From the NCBI GenBank assembly GCA_963978895.1, contig OZ022242.1, positions 8,770,114 through 8,834,113 of the forward strand: a stretch of DNA of 64,000 nucleotides, read 5' to 3'. The translations under genes were made by a program, and so were the position numbers. Below, piece after piece: positions 53,607-64,000 of the stretch. The notes beneath the pieces were generated by a model. It was not told the origin of the DNA. It did not search any database and saw only the letters and a list, made by a program, of their open reading frames with translations. The DNA is from Erpobdella octoculata. Lineage: Eukaryota > Annelida > Clitellata > Hirudinida > Erpobdellidae. The first letter of the stretch is position 1. The number at the start of each line of letters is the position of its first letter.

Positions 53607-53739
53607 AATTAATAGTTATAATTAATAGTTATAATTGCTATTTAAAAAAAAACTTGCAAAAATTAATTTGATTTGAAATAATAACCAATGGACAACAATT
53701 TTCTTTGACTATACTAAACAGGAAATAGATGAGTAAATA

Positions 53740-53819
53740 TATATATATACTCATATATATACATATAAATAAATATATATACATATATATATATACATAT
53801 ATATACGTATATATACATA

Positions 53820-53907
<88 letters not shown>

Positions 53908-54061
53908 TATGTATATATATACGTATATATATGTATATATATGTATATATATACATAAATATATATATATATATATATATATTTGTATATATATATATGT
54001 ATATATATACATATATATGTATATGTATACATATATATGTATACATATATATGTATATGTA

Positions 54062-54156
<95 letters not shown>

Positions 54157-54157
54157 A
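53740..54157. repeat. Long irregular (TA)n/(TATACA)n tract
   Basis: About 415 bp of TA with scattered GT/CA steps. Many overlapping Tyr/Ile frames are artefacts. It abuts the 5' break of a Penelope-like element. Confidence 0.97.
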
Positions 54158-54654
54158 TTAACGGAAATAGCGTGGGTCCTATTGATCTTTCAAATGGTCA
54201 TCTTCTCGATACCTTTTCTAACGCGACTCTTGATGTTTTCAATGTTAATGAATTCCACGACATCGGTAACTGCTGCTCTGTTGATCTGGTTCAATCACTT
54301 GATAATTTTCTTGAGACTGATTCACCTGATGAGTTTCAGCTTAATCATAAGTTTGATATGTATAAAACAAACAGTCCTGACGTTTTGGACGCATGCTCTT
54401 TTTCGCAATATTTCGATACCACGCAAGATCCGTCATCTAAAGATACTTTAGAAAATATCCTCACAGAAAGTCCTGGTTCTTTCACGACCGTTGTTGATGA
54501 CTTGGATCAACCTGTTAGTCCTGATGATACCGCGCGCACCTGTGTCGAAAAAGAATGTCCGATTGATGACAATTGTTCGTACTTATCCAGTTCCTTCCTC
54601 CATTTCCTTTCAAACGAGAACATCACTGTTCGACGAAAGCGGAGATATTCTTGA
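54158..54654 (+). pseudogene. Penelope-like protein C-terminal extension fragment
   Basis: Open from the (TA)n tract, reading [14 protein letters not shown]... and ending [13 protein letters not shown]. It is Ser/Asp/Pro-rich and acidic. The ending resembles the NITIRRR terminus of the intact-length element on the other strand, and the position relative to the ribozyme is the same. Sequence similarity elsewhere is weak, so the extension evolves fast. RT and endonuclease are missing. Confidence 0.6.
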
Positions 54655-54975
54655 TTTTATTTATTTAAATATCTTATGTAATTTCGACTTAATTTAATCA
54701 TTTATTATCATAATACTTGCTTTTATTATTATTATTATTATTATTATTACTGCTACTATTATTTTATCTCTTAATTAAACGTTTTTAATTATACTTATTT
54801 TATCCTCATAACTCCAGTTTATTTTATGTACGTTAATTTAATTACAGTGTCTAAATTTGACTATTTTTATTAATATCCTTCTATTAAGATAATTCCTTGA
54901 GGATATTAGTTTATTTGTATATTTAGTTATTACATGTTTTCTTATCTTTTGCCTCCCTTTACGCGATTGTATTTA

Positions 54976-55018
54976 CAGACTCTGAAGATGGCGAAAGCCG
55001 AAACGGCCCGTAAGTCTG
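54976..55018 (+). ncRNA. Type I hammerhead ribozyme (Penelope element 2)
   Basis: Stem I CAGACT/AGTCTG is a perfect 6-bp helix (54976-54981 with 55013-55018). Core CTGAAGA (54982-54988) fits CUGANGA. After one extra T comes stem II GGC-GAAA-GCC, then GAAA (55000-55003), stem III ACG/CGT with loop GCC, and cleavage base A at 55012. Hammerheads are known in Penelope-like elements. It overlaps the frame start MAKAETARKS. Self-cleavage is predicted, not shown. Confidence 0.85.
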
Positions 55019-55190
55019 AAATAAAGAAGGTTTTAAATGTTAATACTTTTCTTAATACGTGTTGCAGTAAACAAAAAACGTTGTTCGAAATATTGAGAAT
55101 GTATCTATAAAACTCATAGCGGCTAAATGGAGACTTATTTTTAATCGAGCTTGTCTTAAAGAAAATCTTATGCCATCTTACATTATTAAT
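54989..55190 (+). pseudogene. Penelope-like N-terminal coding fragment
   Basis: MAKAETARKSEIKKVLNVNT, then after a frameshift IAAKWRLIFNRACLKENLMP and SYIIN, where it ends. It aligns with [10 protein letters not shown]...KKWAIVFNKACLKEHLVP...NYLKN of element 1. Both flanking units stop at this same point. Confidence 0.75.
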
Positions 55191-55196
55191 ATATAT

Positions 55197-56534
55197 TAGG
55201 GATGTCACGGGTAGTACTTTTTGGAGTTTTCGGGTTTGGGTTCGGGTTTGTGAAACTAGAGTTTTCGGGTTCGAGTTCGGGTTTGGGTTCGTGAAACTAG
55301 AGTTTTCGGGTTCGGGTTTGTAAAACTCGAGTTTTCGGGTTCGGGTTTGTGAAACTCAGGTTTTCGGGTTCGGGTTTGTAGTTTTCCAAAAACCGGGTTC
55401 GGGTTCGGGTACTGGTTTATGATTTCAAATTCCTGGATTGATTTTAAATTTACCTAGTGTATATACATATACAAACGAGAGCGATCAATTCATCCATTGG
55501 ACATTACACGTATTGAATAAACTCTAACAAGTTATTTTTTTAGCTTGCCAAATAATGTGATTTCTTTGGCCGAAGGAGGCTTAATTATTTTAGTTCGTTC
55601 GTGGCTCGGTCCGGCCAGATAATAAATAATAAGGCGGATTAGTGGTCTAGTTTACACACTCACCAATAAAATGACCTATTTGTGTTATTTGTTACGCAAA
55701 GGTGATAATACAAAACTTGCATGGCTTGCGATTAGCATAATACGTTACCTCTTAAATTGTTATTATTTATTAATTTTTTCGCGGCTCGGTCCGGTCGGGC
55801 AATCAGGCGGATTAGTGTCCTAGCTTACACATTTGCCAATAAAATAACTGTGGCGCATAGATCATTTATAGACTTTGCCAGTTAAAGTTTAGGATTATGC
55901 AAGATTATCTTTATAACAAAGGGTCTTTGTTATATCAGAAAAACTTTGAGTATATGAATGAATAAATATAAGGTTATATAACTGAAGTAAAAAGTTTAGA
56001 GTCATGGCTATCCGCGATTTCTTCGACCGAAGGAGGCTTAATTATTTTAGTTCGTTCGCGGCTCGGTCCGGCCTGATTATAATCAAACGGATTAGTGGTT
56101 TAGTTTACACAATCACTAATAAAATGACGTATTTGTGTTATTTGTTACGCAAAGGTGATAATACAAAACTTCTACGCTCGCGATTAGTATAATATGTTAC
56201 GTCAACAAAACTTGTAATTTATTAATCTCTAAGACACAGCTTTTATAAAGATTTATTTGTTCACAACTCCGAGTTCGGGTATTAGGCTTATAAATTTTCG
56301 GGTTCGAGTTCGGGTTCGGGTATCAAGTTTTCACATTTTCGGGTTCGAGTTCGGGTATCAAGTTTTCTCATTTTCGGGTTCGGGTTCGGGTCGGGTATCA
56401 AGTTTTCACATTTTCGGGTTCGGGTTCGGGTACGGGTACCAAATTTTCACACTTTCGGGTTCGAGTTCGGGTTCGGGTATCAGAAAAAGACCGGGTAGTA
56501 CCGAACTCGGGTTCGGGTACCCGTGACATCCCTA
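55197..56534. mobile_element. hAT-type element with TTCGGG subterminal arrays
   Basis: Termini TAGGGATGTCACGGGTA and reverse complement, flanked by 8-bp ATATATAT (55189-55196 and 56535-56542). That duplication is less diagnostic because it sits in TA-rich sequence. Zones 55225-55410 and 56265-56520 are arrays of TTCGGGTTCGGGTT. Inside, a block of about 190 bp is duplicated (55560-55750 and 56020-56210), with a partial third copy near 55765. No transposase. Confidence 0.85.
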
Positions 56535-56553
56535 ATATATATATATATATATA

Positions 56554-58165
56554 CTAGCAGTGCCCGTAGCGGCTTCGCTCGCATGAAATTAGAGAATTTG
56601 AACCGTGCATACATAGTATAGTACTGCACGGATCAAATTTTTAGGTCTCGGCTCGGCCCGTCGACAACTTGGCCCAGCCCGTTTCAAAAACCGAAATTCC
56701 TGGCCCGGCACGGCCCGTCTAATATGGGCCCGGCCTGTTTTTACAGGCCTAGAAGTTCTACATACTTGATGAAAAACTTCGGCCCGTCCCACCTTGACTT
56801 CAGGTTTAGCCCGGCCCGTCTGAACACCCTAAAATCACTAAAATGTCTATATACTTGGTTAAAAATCTCGGCCCGCCCCACCTTGATTTAATGTTTGAGG
56901 AGGGCCGTATGAAGACCCTAAAATAAAGGCTTGGCCCGTCCGTCCGGTGATAAACTGAACTCATCTACTTCTAACCGGCACAAAACCTCAAAATACTAAT
57001 TTTCACATCTGTAGCACTTACAGTTTTTGAGTAGCAGTTATTTTAAAATCAAATAACCCTTTTCAACTTCACATTTGAGGTCCTGGAAACCAAACTTTCA
57101 AAAAATGGTGAAACACGTATATCATTGTTTTTGGAGTAGAAACTAAATACTAATTTTACTTTTGTAGCATTTACAGTTTTTGAGTAGCAGTTATTTTAAA
57201 AACCAAATAACCTTATTTTCCACCCCACATTTGAGGTCCTGGAAAGCAAATTTTTAAAAAATGGTAAAACACGTATATCTTTATTTTTAGAAAAGAAACT
57301 AAATTCTAATTTTTACATCTGTGGTATTTACAGTTTTTGAGTAGCAGTTACTTTAAAAACAAATAACCCTATTTTCCACCCCACATTTGAAATCCTGGAA
57401 ACAAAATTTTCAAAAAATGCTAAAACACGTATTTCATTATTTTTGGAGTAGAAACTAAATACTAATTTTACTTTTGTAGCATTTACAGTTTTTGAGTAGC
57501 AGTTATTTTAAAAACCAAATAACCTTATTTTCCACCCCACATTTGAGGTCCTGGAAAGCAAATTTTAAAAAAATGGTAAAACACGTATATCTTTATTTTT
57601 AGAAAAGAAACTAAATTCTAATTTTTACATCTGTGGTATTTACAGTTTTTGAGTAGCAGTTACTTTAAAAACAAATAACCCTATTTTCCACCCCACATTT
57701 GAAATCCTGGAAACAAAATTTTCAAAAAATGCTAAAACACGTATTTCATTATTTTTGGAGTAGAAACTAAATACTAATTTTTACTCCTGTACCATTCGCA
57801 GTTTTTGAGTAGCAGCTACTTTAAAAACCAAATAACCCAATTTTCCAACCCACATTTGAGGTCCGGGAAACCGAATTTTCAAAAAATGGTGAAACACGTA
57901 TCTTTTTATTTTTCAAGAAAAATCCATATACCAAGTTTCAAAATCTCATTTTTGGTTTTCCAGATATACATTGTTTTAGAAAAAAGTTTGTTTTCCAGTT
58001 TCTTCCCCTCAGGAGCAAAATTTTCAAAAATCCTTTCTTAGTGGATGCTTTCGCAATAAAAGCAATATAAGTTCCAAATTTCACGTTCCTAGGATGAGGC
58101 GTTTGAGCTCGGCGTTGATTATCAGTCAGTCAGTCAGTCAGTCAAGACATGTTCTTTTATATATA
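56554..58165 (-). mobile_element. Non-autonomous Helitron with internal satellite
   Basis: Minus orientation. The 3' end is at the left, GCGAGCGAAGCCGCTACGGG then CACTGCTAG (CTAG at 56554-56557). The 5' end is at the right, near 58165, with ATATATAAAAGAACATGTC and a CTGA run. Interior: a GC-rich GGCCCGGC-rich block (56640-56960) and the 155-bp repeat array (57000-57900). The same structure recurs at 62996. Confidence 0.8.
57000..57900. repeat. 155-bp tandem satellite with 310-bp higher-order period
   Basis: Six units (anchors TTTACAGTTTTTGAGTAGCA at about 57015, 57172, 57329, 57482, 57638, 57793). Units 2 and 4, and 3 and 5, match each other better than their neighbours. Confidence 0.9.
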
Positions 58166-58174
58166 GATATATAT

Positions 58175-58249
<75 letters not shown>
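58160..58249. repeat. (TA)n at the 3' side of Penelope element 1
   Basis: TA run joining the Helitron 5' end to the Penelope end. Confidence 0.95.
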
Positions 58250-58253
<4 letters not shown>

Positions 58254-58454
58254 TCAAATAATTAGGAACAAGATGTTCTTTCAAACACGCTTTATTAAAG
58301 ACTATGGCCCATTTCTTATTACAAACTTTTTCTATCAAACGTGAAACTTTTCGAAAATCGGAAATACCAAGACACTTTTGAACAAACTGGTATATATTTT
58401 TATTAATGTTATGGTCATGAGCTGACCTGCAGGTTTCGGCTTTATTAGCCATCA
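58250..58454 (-). repeat. Penelope pseudo-LTR, 3' copy
   Basis: 205 bp, identical by eye to 62074-62278. Encodes [10 protein letters not shown]...NYLKN and then ends at the (TA)n run. Confidence 0.92.
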
Positions 58455-58465
58455 TCAGAACTCAT
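58417..58465 (-). ncRNA. Type I hammerhead ribozyme (Penelope element 1)
   Basis: On the minus strand: stem I ATGAGTT/AGCTCAT (7 bp, one G-U), core CTGATGA (58458-58452), one extra T, stem II GGCT/AGCC with loop AATAA, GAAA (58437-58434), stem III from the palindrome ACCTGCAGGT, cleavage base C at 58424. A very short self-complementary stem III is the form expected to act as a dimer. The ribozyme spans the junction of 3'UTR and pseudo-LTR and overlaps the codons for [13 protein letters not shown]. Confidence 0.9.
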
Positions 58466-58833
58466 AAAACTAATTTACAGCTACAACGAAAATATATAAT
58501 GTGGTGTGGCGAGACATATCAGATATGTTTACACATCAATCGAGGTCAAAGTACAAAGAAGAGTAAAAGCAAATTATGAAAACCGCTAAGAAACAACCAA
58601 AAATTTTTTGCCTCGGAGTAAATAAATAAACAAAAAATAAACAAAAAATAAGAAAAAATAAAAAATTACATGTGTTAAAATATACAACCAAATTAAGTAG
58701 TAAAATATAACTATTAAAAGAAAATTACTAATAAAAGCAAAGAGGTAAAATAATAAAATAAGAATTTAAAGCTACAATTCAAAGATAATAGGATATCGAT
58801 AAAATTGAGAGTTTAATTAAAAGTTGAAAATGA

Positions 58834-60132
58834 TCAACGTCTACGTATAGTAATATTACAGTTATCGATCAAATGCGGACACATCGCACCAGTCCCATCA
58901 CCATCACACAGGTCAGCAGTCTCGAGGCCTCGAGGAGGTTGGCTCATGGCTGACAAACCAGTGGAGCACTGTTCGACCGCGTCCAACGCTTCAATATGGT
59001 TGGTAGATGGAGGAAAGGAAACAGGACCACAAACTGGGCCGTTGTCGTATTGGTCGCAAGGATGATCATAACTGTGATAAGATACATTTGTAGTCTTGGT
59101 TGGCGAACTCCTAGTACGGAGTTCAGATAAATCAGAAAAGGAGATGCGAGGTGTAACAAAAGGAGAATGCGGGAGGACAGTGAATAGCGGAGTCCTTGGC
59201 ATGTCGGCAGGGCACAATTCGGTTGCATTTGGAACATCGATACAGTTGGTAGGGTCTATTTCGTTGGCAGCGTCTATTGCGTTGGCAGACAAAGGAGATA
59301 AACCTCGACGAGAAATGGAACCGTTGTCGTACTGGTCACAAGGATGGTCGTAACTGTAATGGGAAACACCTGTAGTTTTGGTTGCCGAACTCCTAGTACG
59401 GAGTACAGATAAATCTGAGAGCGAGAGACGAGGTGTGACAAAGGGAGAAAGCGGGAGAACAGTCGATGGTGAGGCCTGTGGCATATCACCATTCACCGGG
59501 TCCGAAGAAGGCCGGCAGATGGCCGACGGATCGATAAAGCACTGTTCGATCAAACGCACAGCCTCAATGCAACTGGTATCATCCACAGAACTGGCAGACG
59601 GAGGACCAGTAGGCCGATCGCAGTTTGGCAAACCACAAATTTCAATAAGGTTAGCATGGTCCATTGCGCCGGTGGACGGAGCACAAGAAACCGGATCACA
59701 ACATGGGCTCTTGCCATGCCTGTCAAGTGCATGGTCGTTCAATATGCAAGTGTTGGGGGCAACAGCGGATGACGAGCCCTGCGGCACACCAACGCTGTGG
59801 CACTGCAAGTGGTGCCTATTGTTGAATAGTTTAAGGGTCCGTCCAAAATGGTCATCTTGGACGTTTAGTATTGGTTTATCCCGGACAATGTAGAGGGCCT
59901 CGTCAATTTTTAATCGAGAGGGGTCGGCCTCGTGATGGAGAATAACAGTGTTATCGACGAGTGTTTGTCTGTTGAGTTTTGTGTTGTGAGCCAGTTGCGA
60001 ATGCGTTGTAATACTGCCACCCTGTAAATGCATAGTAACCCGGCGGGAGAGCGTAGTACGTGTCTGGCCAATGTAGGTAGCAATGACATCATGCGGTGCA
60101 GGACAAGTAAATTTATAAACTACATTTGTACA
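58834..60132 (-). CDS. Penelope GIY-YIG endonuclease plus long C-terminal extension (frame-shifted from RT)
   Basis: The first 100 residues read CTNVVYKFTCP, TYIGQTRTTLSRRV, HLQGGSITTHSQLAHN, and end EALYIVRDKPILNVQ. This is the GIY-YIG nuclease (VYK and YIG motifs, Arg, the Glu in DEALYI and Asn in LNVQ) that Penelope elements use to nick DNA. It is in a different frame from RT, one base away, so this copy either has an indel or uses frameshifting. About 330 further residues follow (59823-58834): Ser/Pro/Asp-rich, with a 94-residue module present twice (SPFVTPRLSLSDLSVLRTRS and SPFVTPRISFSDLSELRTRS, each followed by YSYDHPCDQYDNG or SYDHPCDQYDNG). It ends NCNITIRRR. I know no function for the extension. 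Confidence 0.85.
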   Translation of the reverse strand, partial: CTNVVYKFTCPAPHDVIATYIGQTRTTLSRRVTMHLQGGSITTHSQLAHNTKLNRQTLVDNTVILHHEADPSRLKIDEALYIVRDKPILNVQDDHFGRTLKLFNNRHHLQCHSVGVPQGSSSAVAPNTCILNDHALDRHGKSPCCDPVSCAPSTGAMDHANLIEICGLPNCDRPTGPPSASSVDDTSCIEAVRLIEQCFIDPSAICRPSSDPVNGDMPQASPSTVLPLSPFVTPRLSLSDLSVLRTRSSATKTTGVSHYSYDHPCDQYDNGSISRRGLSPLSANAIDAANEIDPTNCIDVPNATELCPADMPRTPLFTVLPHSPFVTPRISFSDLSELRTRSSPTKTTNVSYHSYDHPCDQYDNGPVCGPVSFPPSTNHIEALDAVEQCSTGLSAMSQPPRGLETADLCDGDGTGAMCPHLIDNCNITIRRR

Positions 60133-62073
60133 CTGGAAAATGCTGGGTGACGAGGACTATTTTTCATGATAAGGCTGTGTGATTTTCTGTCTTTATAATA
60201 TATGGAGAATGACAGTCTATGTCGGAGTCGATCTTTAACTTTAACGCAACTTGTAATAATTTGACGTAATATTCTCTCATCAAGACGGTAATTGTCATGC
60301 ATCTGGGAACAGTAACGGATATCAACAGTCCTGACGACATCATTAGGAGTGTTTGCTGGAATGCCAGAAATCTTTTTATTCACAAATCTTTTCACAACAG
60401 AATCAACCATGGTGTTGGTGTAGTTATTGTTGATCAACAGCGTTTTGAGACGTTTGACTTCTGTGTGAAATTTACACCAATCTTCTGACAGCCCATAAGC
60501 GCGAGCAAGAAGGTTATGTATAACACTCTCTTTGTATATATCAGAACAGTAGCCGGCACCGTTCATGCAAAGACCCTCGGAGGAAGGCTTGACGTACATT
60601 TCATGTGCAAGGCCAGAATCCGTTTGAGAGACCAACACGTCCAGAAAAGGTAACGTATGATTACAGTCGCTATATTCGATTGTAAAATTCAACACAGAGT
60701 ATTGCTGAAACTTAGTTCTTAATTCTTCAAAATGTGTAGTATCTCGAGCAATCACAAAGATGTCATCGACATATCTTGCGTATAATGTAGGTTTATTGAT
60801 GGCGTCGAACACACGATTTTCTAAATGACACATATAAAAATCGGCAAATAGAGGGCCCAAGGGTGAGCCCATGGCCACGCCGTCGATCTGTCTGAACAAT
60901 CGGCCATCGGGATGTTTAAATGGCAATTCTTTAGTACACAGCAACAGCAACTGCAACATGGAGCTCTCCGAAACAGCTGGGGGAGATAATGTAGCATTGT
61001 GATATACGTTTTCAAGAATAATAGCGATGGTAGTATCGACGGGCACATTTGTAAATAAATTTGTAACATCCAAAGAGCCCATAACGCCAGTTATGTGGCG
61101 ATTACTTCTGATTAGGGCGACGAATTCAAAAGATGATCTCACTGCATGTTGACACGAACAATACGGAGAAAGCAAAGCAACAAGAAACTTTGAGAGAGCA
61201 AACGTCGGTGTTGGGCACTGAGATATAATTGGTCTCAGTGGATTTCCAGGTTTGTGTGTTTTGACATTACAATAGATGTATCCTGGTGAAAAATCTCCAA
61301 TGATCTGCTTTATGTTTATTGATGAATTATTACGGAGTAAGCTACCGATGATCTTGTTAGCCCTCCTTTTAATATCCAAAGTCGGATCTTTAGAAATTTC
61401 CAGAAATTTGTTAGAATCACTTAATATATTGTTTAATTTGCATAGATAATCAGATCGCTCCAAGATAACATAGCTATTAGTTTTGTCAGACTTCCGTATT
61501 ACAATGGTGGGATTATTTCTTAAAGATAGGGCAGCAGAATACAATTCATCAGCCATTTTACGTGGAGTGTTCCGGTGTTTGAAACCCTCAGCTTTAAGTA
61601 ACGTATAAAGGCGATTATCAACAGAAAGCTCACCACTGAGAACATGCGCCTCAAGTTGACGAACCAACACTTCTAATTCAATCTGCTTCAGTATCGGACG
61701 ATATTTGCCTGGAACATGGCAATTGTAACCAAGTTCTAAAAATTTTAGTTCAGATGTTGTAGGAGTGTATGATGAGAGGTTTATGACGTGATTAAGGTTT
61801 TCCTTCAGCAAGAAACTTCCGCCATATAATGTAGACAGTTTGTTCACAATTATGCTTTTCTTCCTTCTGTTAACACGGTCGACGCTAATATCAACAAAGC
61901 GTTGGAATTCGACCGCAGAGTCGGTATCGGTGATTAAGGCTTGGTATGTTTCCACAGTTTCTTTTAATAATGTAGAAAGTCTGTTAAACTCCACTTGAGC
62001 GGCCACAACTTCTCTTTCAATTGCATCAGAAATTGAACAACGAGAATGATAATTCCTAGAGCGTTGATATTTA

Positions 62074-62990
<917 letters not shown>

Positions 62991-62995
62991 ATATA

Positions 62996-64000
62996 CTAGC
63001 AGTGCCCGTAGCGGCTTCGCTCGCATGAAATTAGAGAGTTTGAACCGTGCATCCATAGTAGAGATCAATTTTTTAGGTCTCGGCTCGGCCCGTCGACAAC
63101 TTAGCCCAACCCGTTTTAAAAACCCAAACTCCTGGCCCGGCACAGCCCGTCTGAATTAGGCCCGGCCCATTCTTACAGGCTTAGAAGTTCTATATACTTG
63201 ATGAAAAACTTCGGCCCGTCCCACCTTGACTTCAGGTTTGGTCCGGCCCAACTGAAGACCCTAAAATCACTAAAATATCTATATACTTGGTGAAAAACCT
63301 CGGCCCGTTCCACTTTGATTTAAGGTTTGGCCTGGCCGTGTGAAGACTCTAAAATAACGGCTTGGCCCGAACGGTGATAAACTGAACTTAGCTACTTTTA
63401 ACCGGCACAAAACTTCAAAATACTAATTTTTACATTTGTAGCACTTACAGTTTTTGAGTAGCAGTTATTTTGAAATCAAATAACCCTTTTTTCCACCCCA
63501 CATTTGATGTCCTGGAAACCAAATTTTTAAAAAAATGTTGAAACACTTATATCACAATTTTTTGAGTAAATACTAAATACTAATTTTGACATCTGTAGCA
63601 TTCACAGTTTTTGAGTAGCAGTTACTTTAAAAACCAAAGAAAACCTTTTTCCACCCCACATTTGAGGTCCTGAAAACCAAAATTTCAAAAAATGGTGAAA
63701 CACATATATCCTTATTTTTAGAGTAGAAACTAAATACTAATTTTTACTTTTGTAGCATTAACAGTTTTTGAGTAGAAGCTACTTAAAAAACCAAATAACC
63801 CAATTTTCCAACCCACATTTGAGGTCCGGGAAACCAAATTTGTAAAAAATGGTGAAACACGTATATCTTTATTTTTAGAAAAGAAACTAAATAATAATTT
63901 TTACATCTGTGGTATTTACTGTTTTTGAGTAGCAGTTACTATAAAAGACAATTAGCCCTATTTTCCACCCCACATTTGAAGTCCTGGAAACCAAATTTTC
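62996..64000 (-). mobile_element. Non-autonomous Helitron, continues beyond window
   Basis: The 3' end at CTAG 62996-62999 and CACTGCTAG is identical in design to 56554. Then come the GGCCCGGC block (63075-63375) and four 155-bp satellite units (anchors near 63445, 63605, 63760 and 63915) to the window edge. The 5' end is outside. Confidence 0.8.

Larger units (their letters stand above)
54158..55190 (+). mobile_element. Penelope-like element 2, 5'-truncated, with start of a second unit
   Basis: Order on the plus strand: C-terminal coding part (54158-54654), 3'UTR (54655-54975), hammerhead ribozyme (54976-55018), then the N-terminal coding region of a following unit up to about 55190. This mirrors the tandem or pseudo-LTR arrangement of the element at 58250-62278, which is related but diverged. 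Left boundary is (TA)n; right boundary is a short TA stretch with a hAT insertion at 55197. Confidence 0.8.

Noticed and set aside
53638..54161. Many Tyr/Ile-rich frames on both strands
   Set aside because: TA-repeat artefacts. Only the segment after 54158 has normal complexity.
59096..59893. Plus-strand frames of 85 and 171 codons
   Set aside because: Antisense shadows of the Penelope C-terminal extension.

Overview
This window is AT-rich, intron-containing animal DNA, most likely from a protostome invertebrate and plausibly a lophotrochozoan. The evidence is a spliced nuclear receptor gene with two DNA-binding domains (a gene type reported from flatworms, molluscs, rotifers and some arthropods), a TTAGGG tract, tRNA-derived SINEs, Penelope-like, CR1/Jockey-like, hAT, Mutator-like and Helitron elements, and very abundant long microsatellites. 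The species cannot be fixed from the sequence.

Layout. 1-3106 (minus): the 5' half of a two-DBD nuclear receptor gene, five coding exons in one consistent reading frame, running off the left edge before the ligand-binding domain. 4624-5884: a deleted hAT element. 5893-16557: mostly non-genic DNA with microsatellites. 16566-17128: a GC-rich hAT-type MITE. 18030-22276: two 5'-truncated LINEs, a Helitron end and a tandem repeat. 22400-28748: a decayed Helitron split by a complete 5.36-kb Mutator-like element whose long inverted repeats are built from a 14-bp iterated motif. 28776-39160: microsatellites, a degenerate satellite and gene-poor DNA. 39170-42410: three hAT elements nested inside one another, each with a perfect 8-bp target duplication. 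42661-44970: microsatellites and Helitron pieces. 45047-49896: a telomere-like tract, SINEs and a 1.6-kb direct duplication carrying part of an unknown small gene. 50795-53606: a cluster of Helitron 3' ends with Arg/Glu-type repeats and one long charged reading frame. 53740-62448: two Penelope-like elements on opposite strands, both bounded by (TA)n and both carrying a hammerhead ribozyme that overlaps the reading-frame start. 55197-56534: a hAT element inserted at the 3' end of one of them. 56554-64000: non-autonomous Helitrons with a 155-bp internal satellite.

Only the nuclear receptor looks like an ordinary host gene. Nearly everything else is mobile DNA in successive layers, and the target duplications let the insertion order be read: the Mutator-like element is younger than the Helitron it splits, and the inner hAT is younger than the middle one, which is younger than the outer one. 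The most notable signals are the two hammerhead ribozymes inside Penelope coding sequence, the duplicated C-terminal extension of the Penelope protein, the CVPCKT P-box of the receptor, and the iterated terminal and subterminal arrays of several unrelated DNA transposons.
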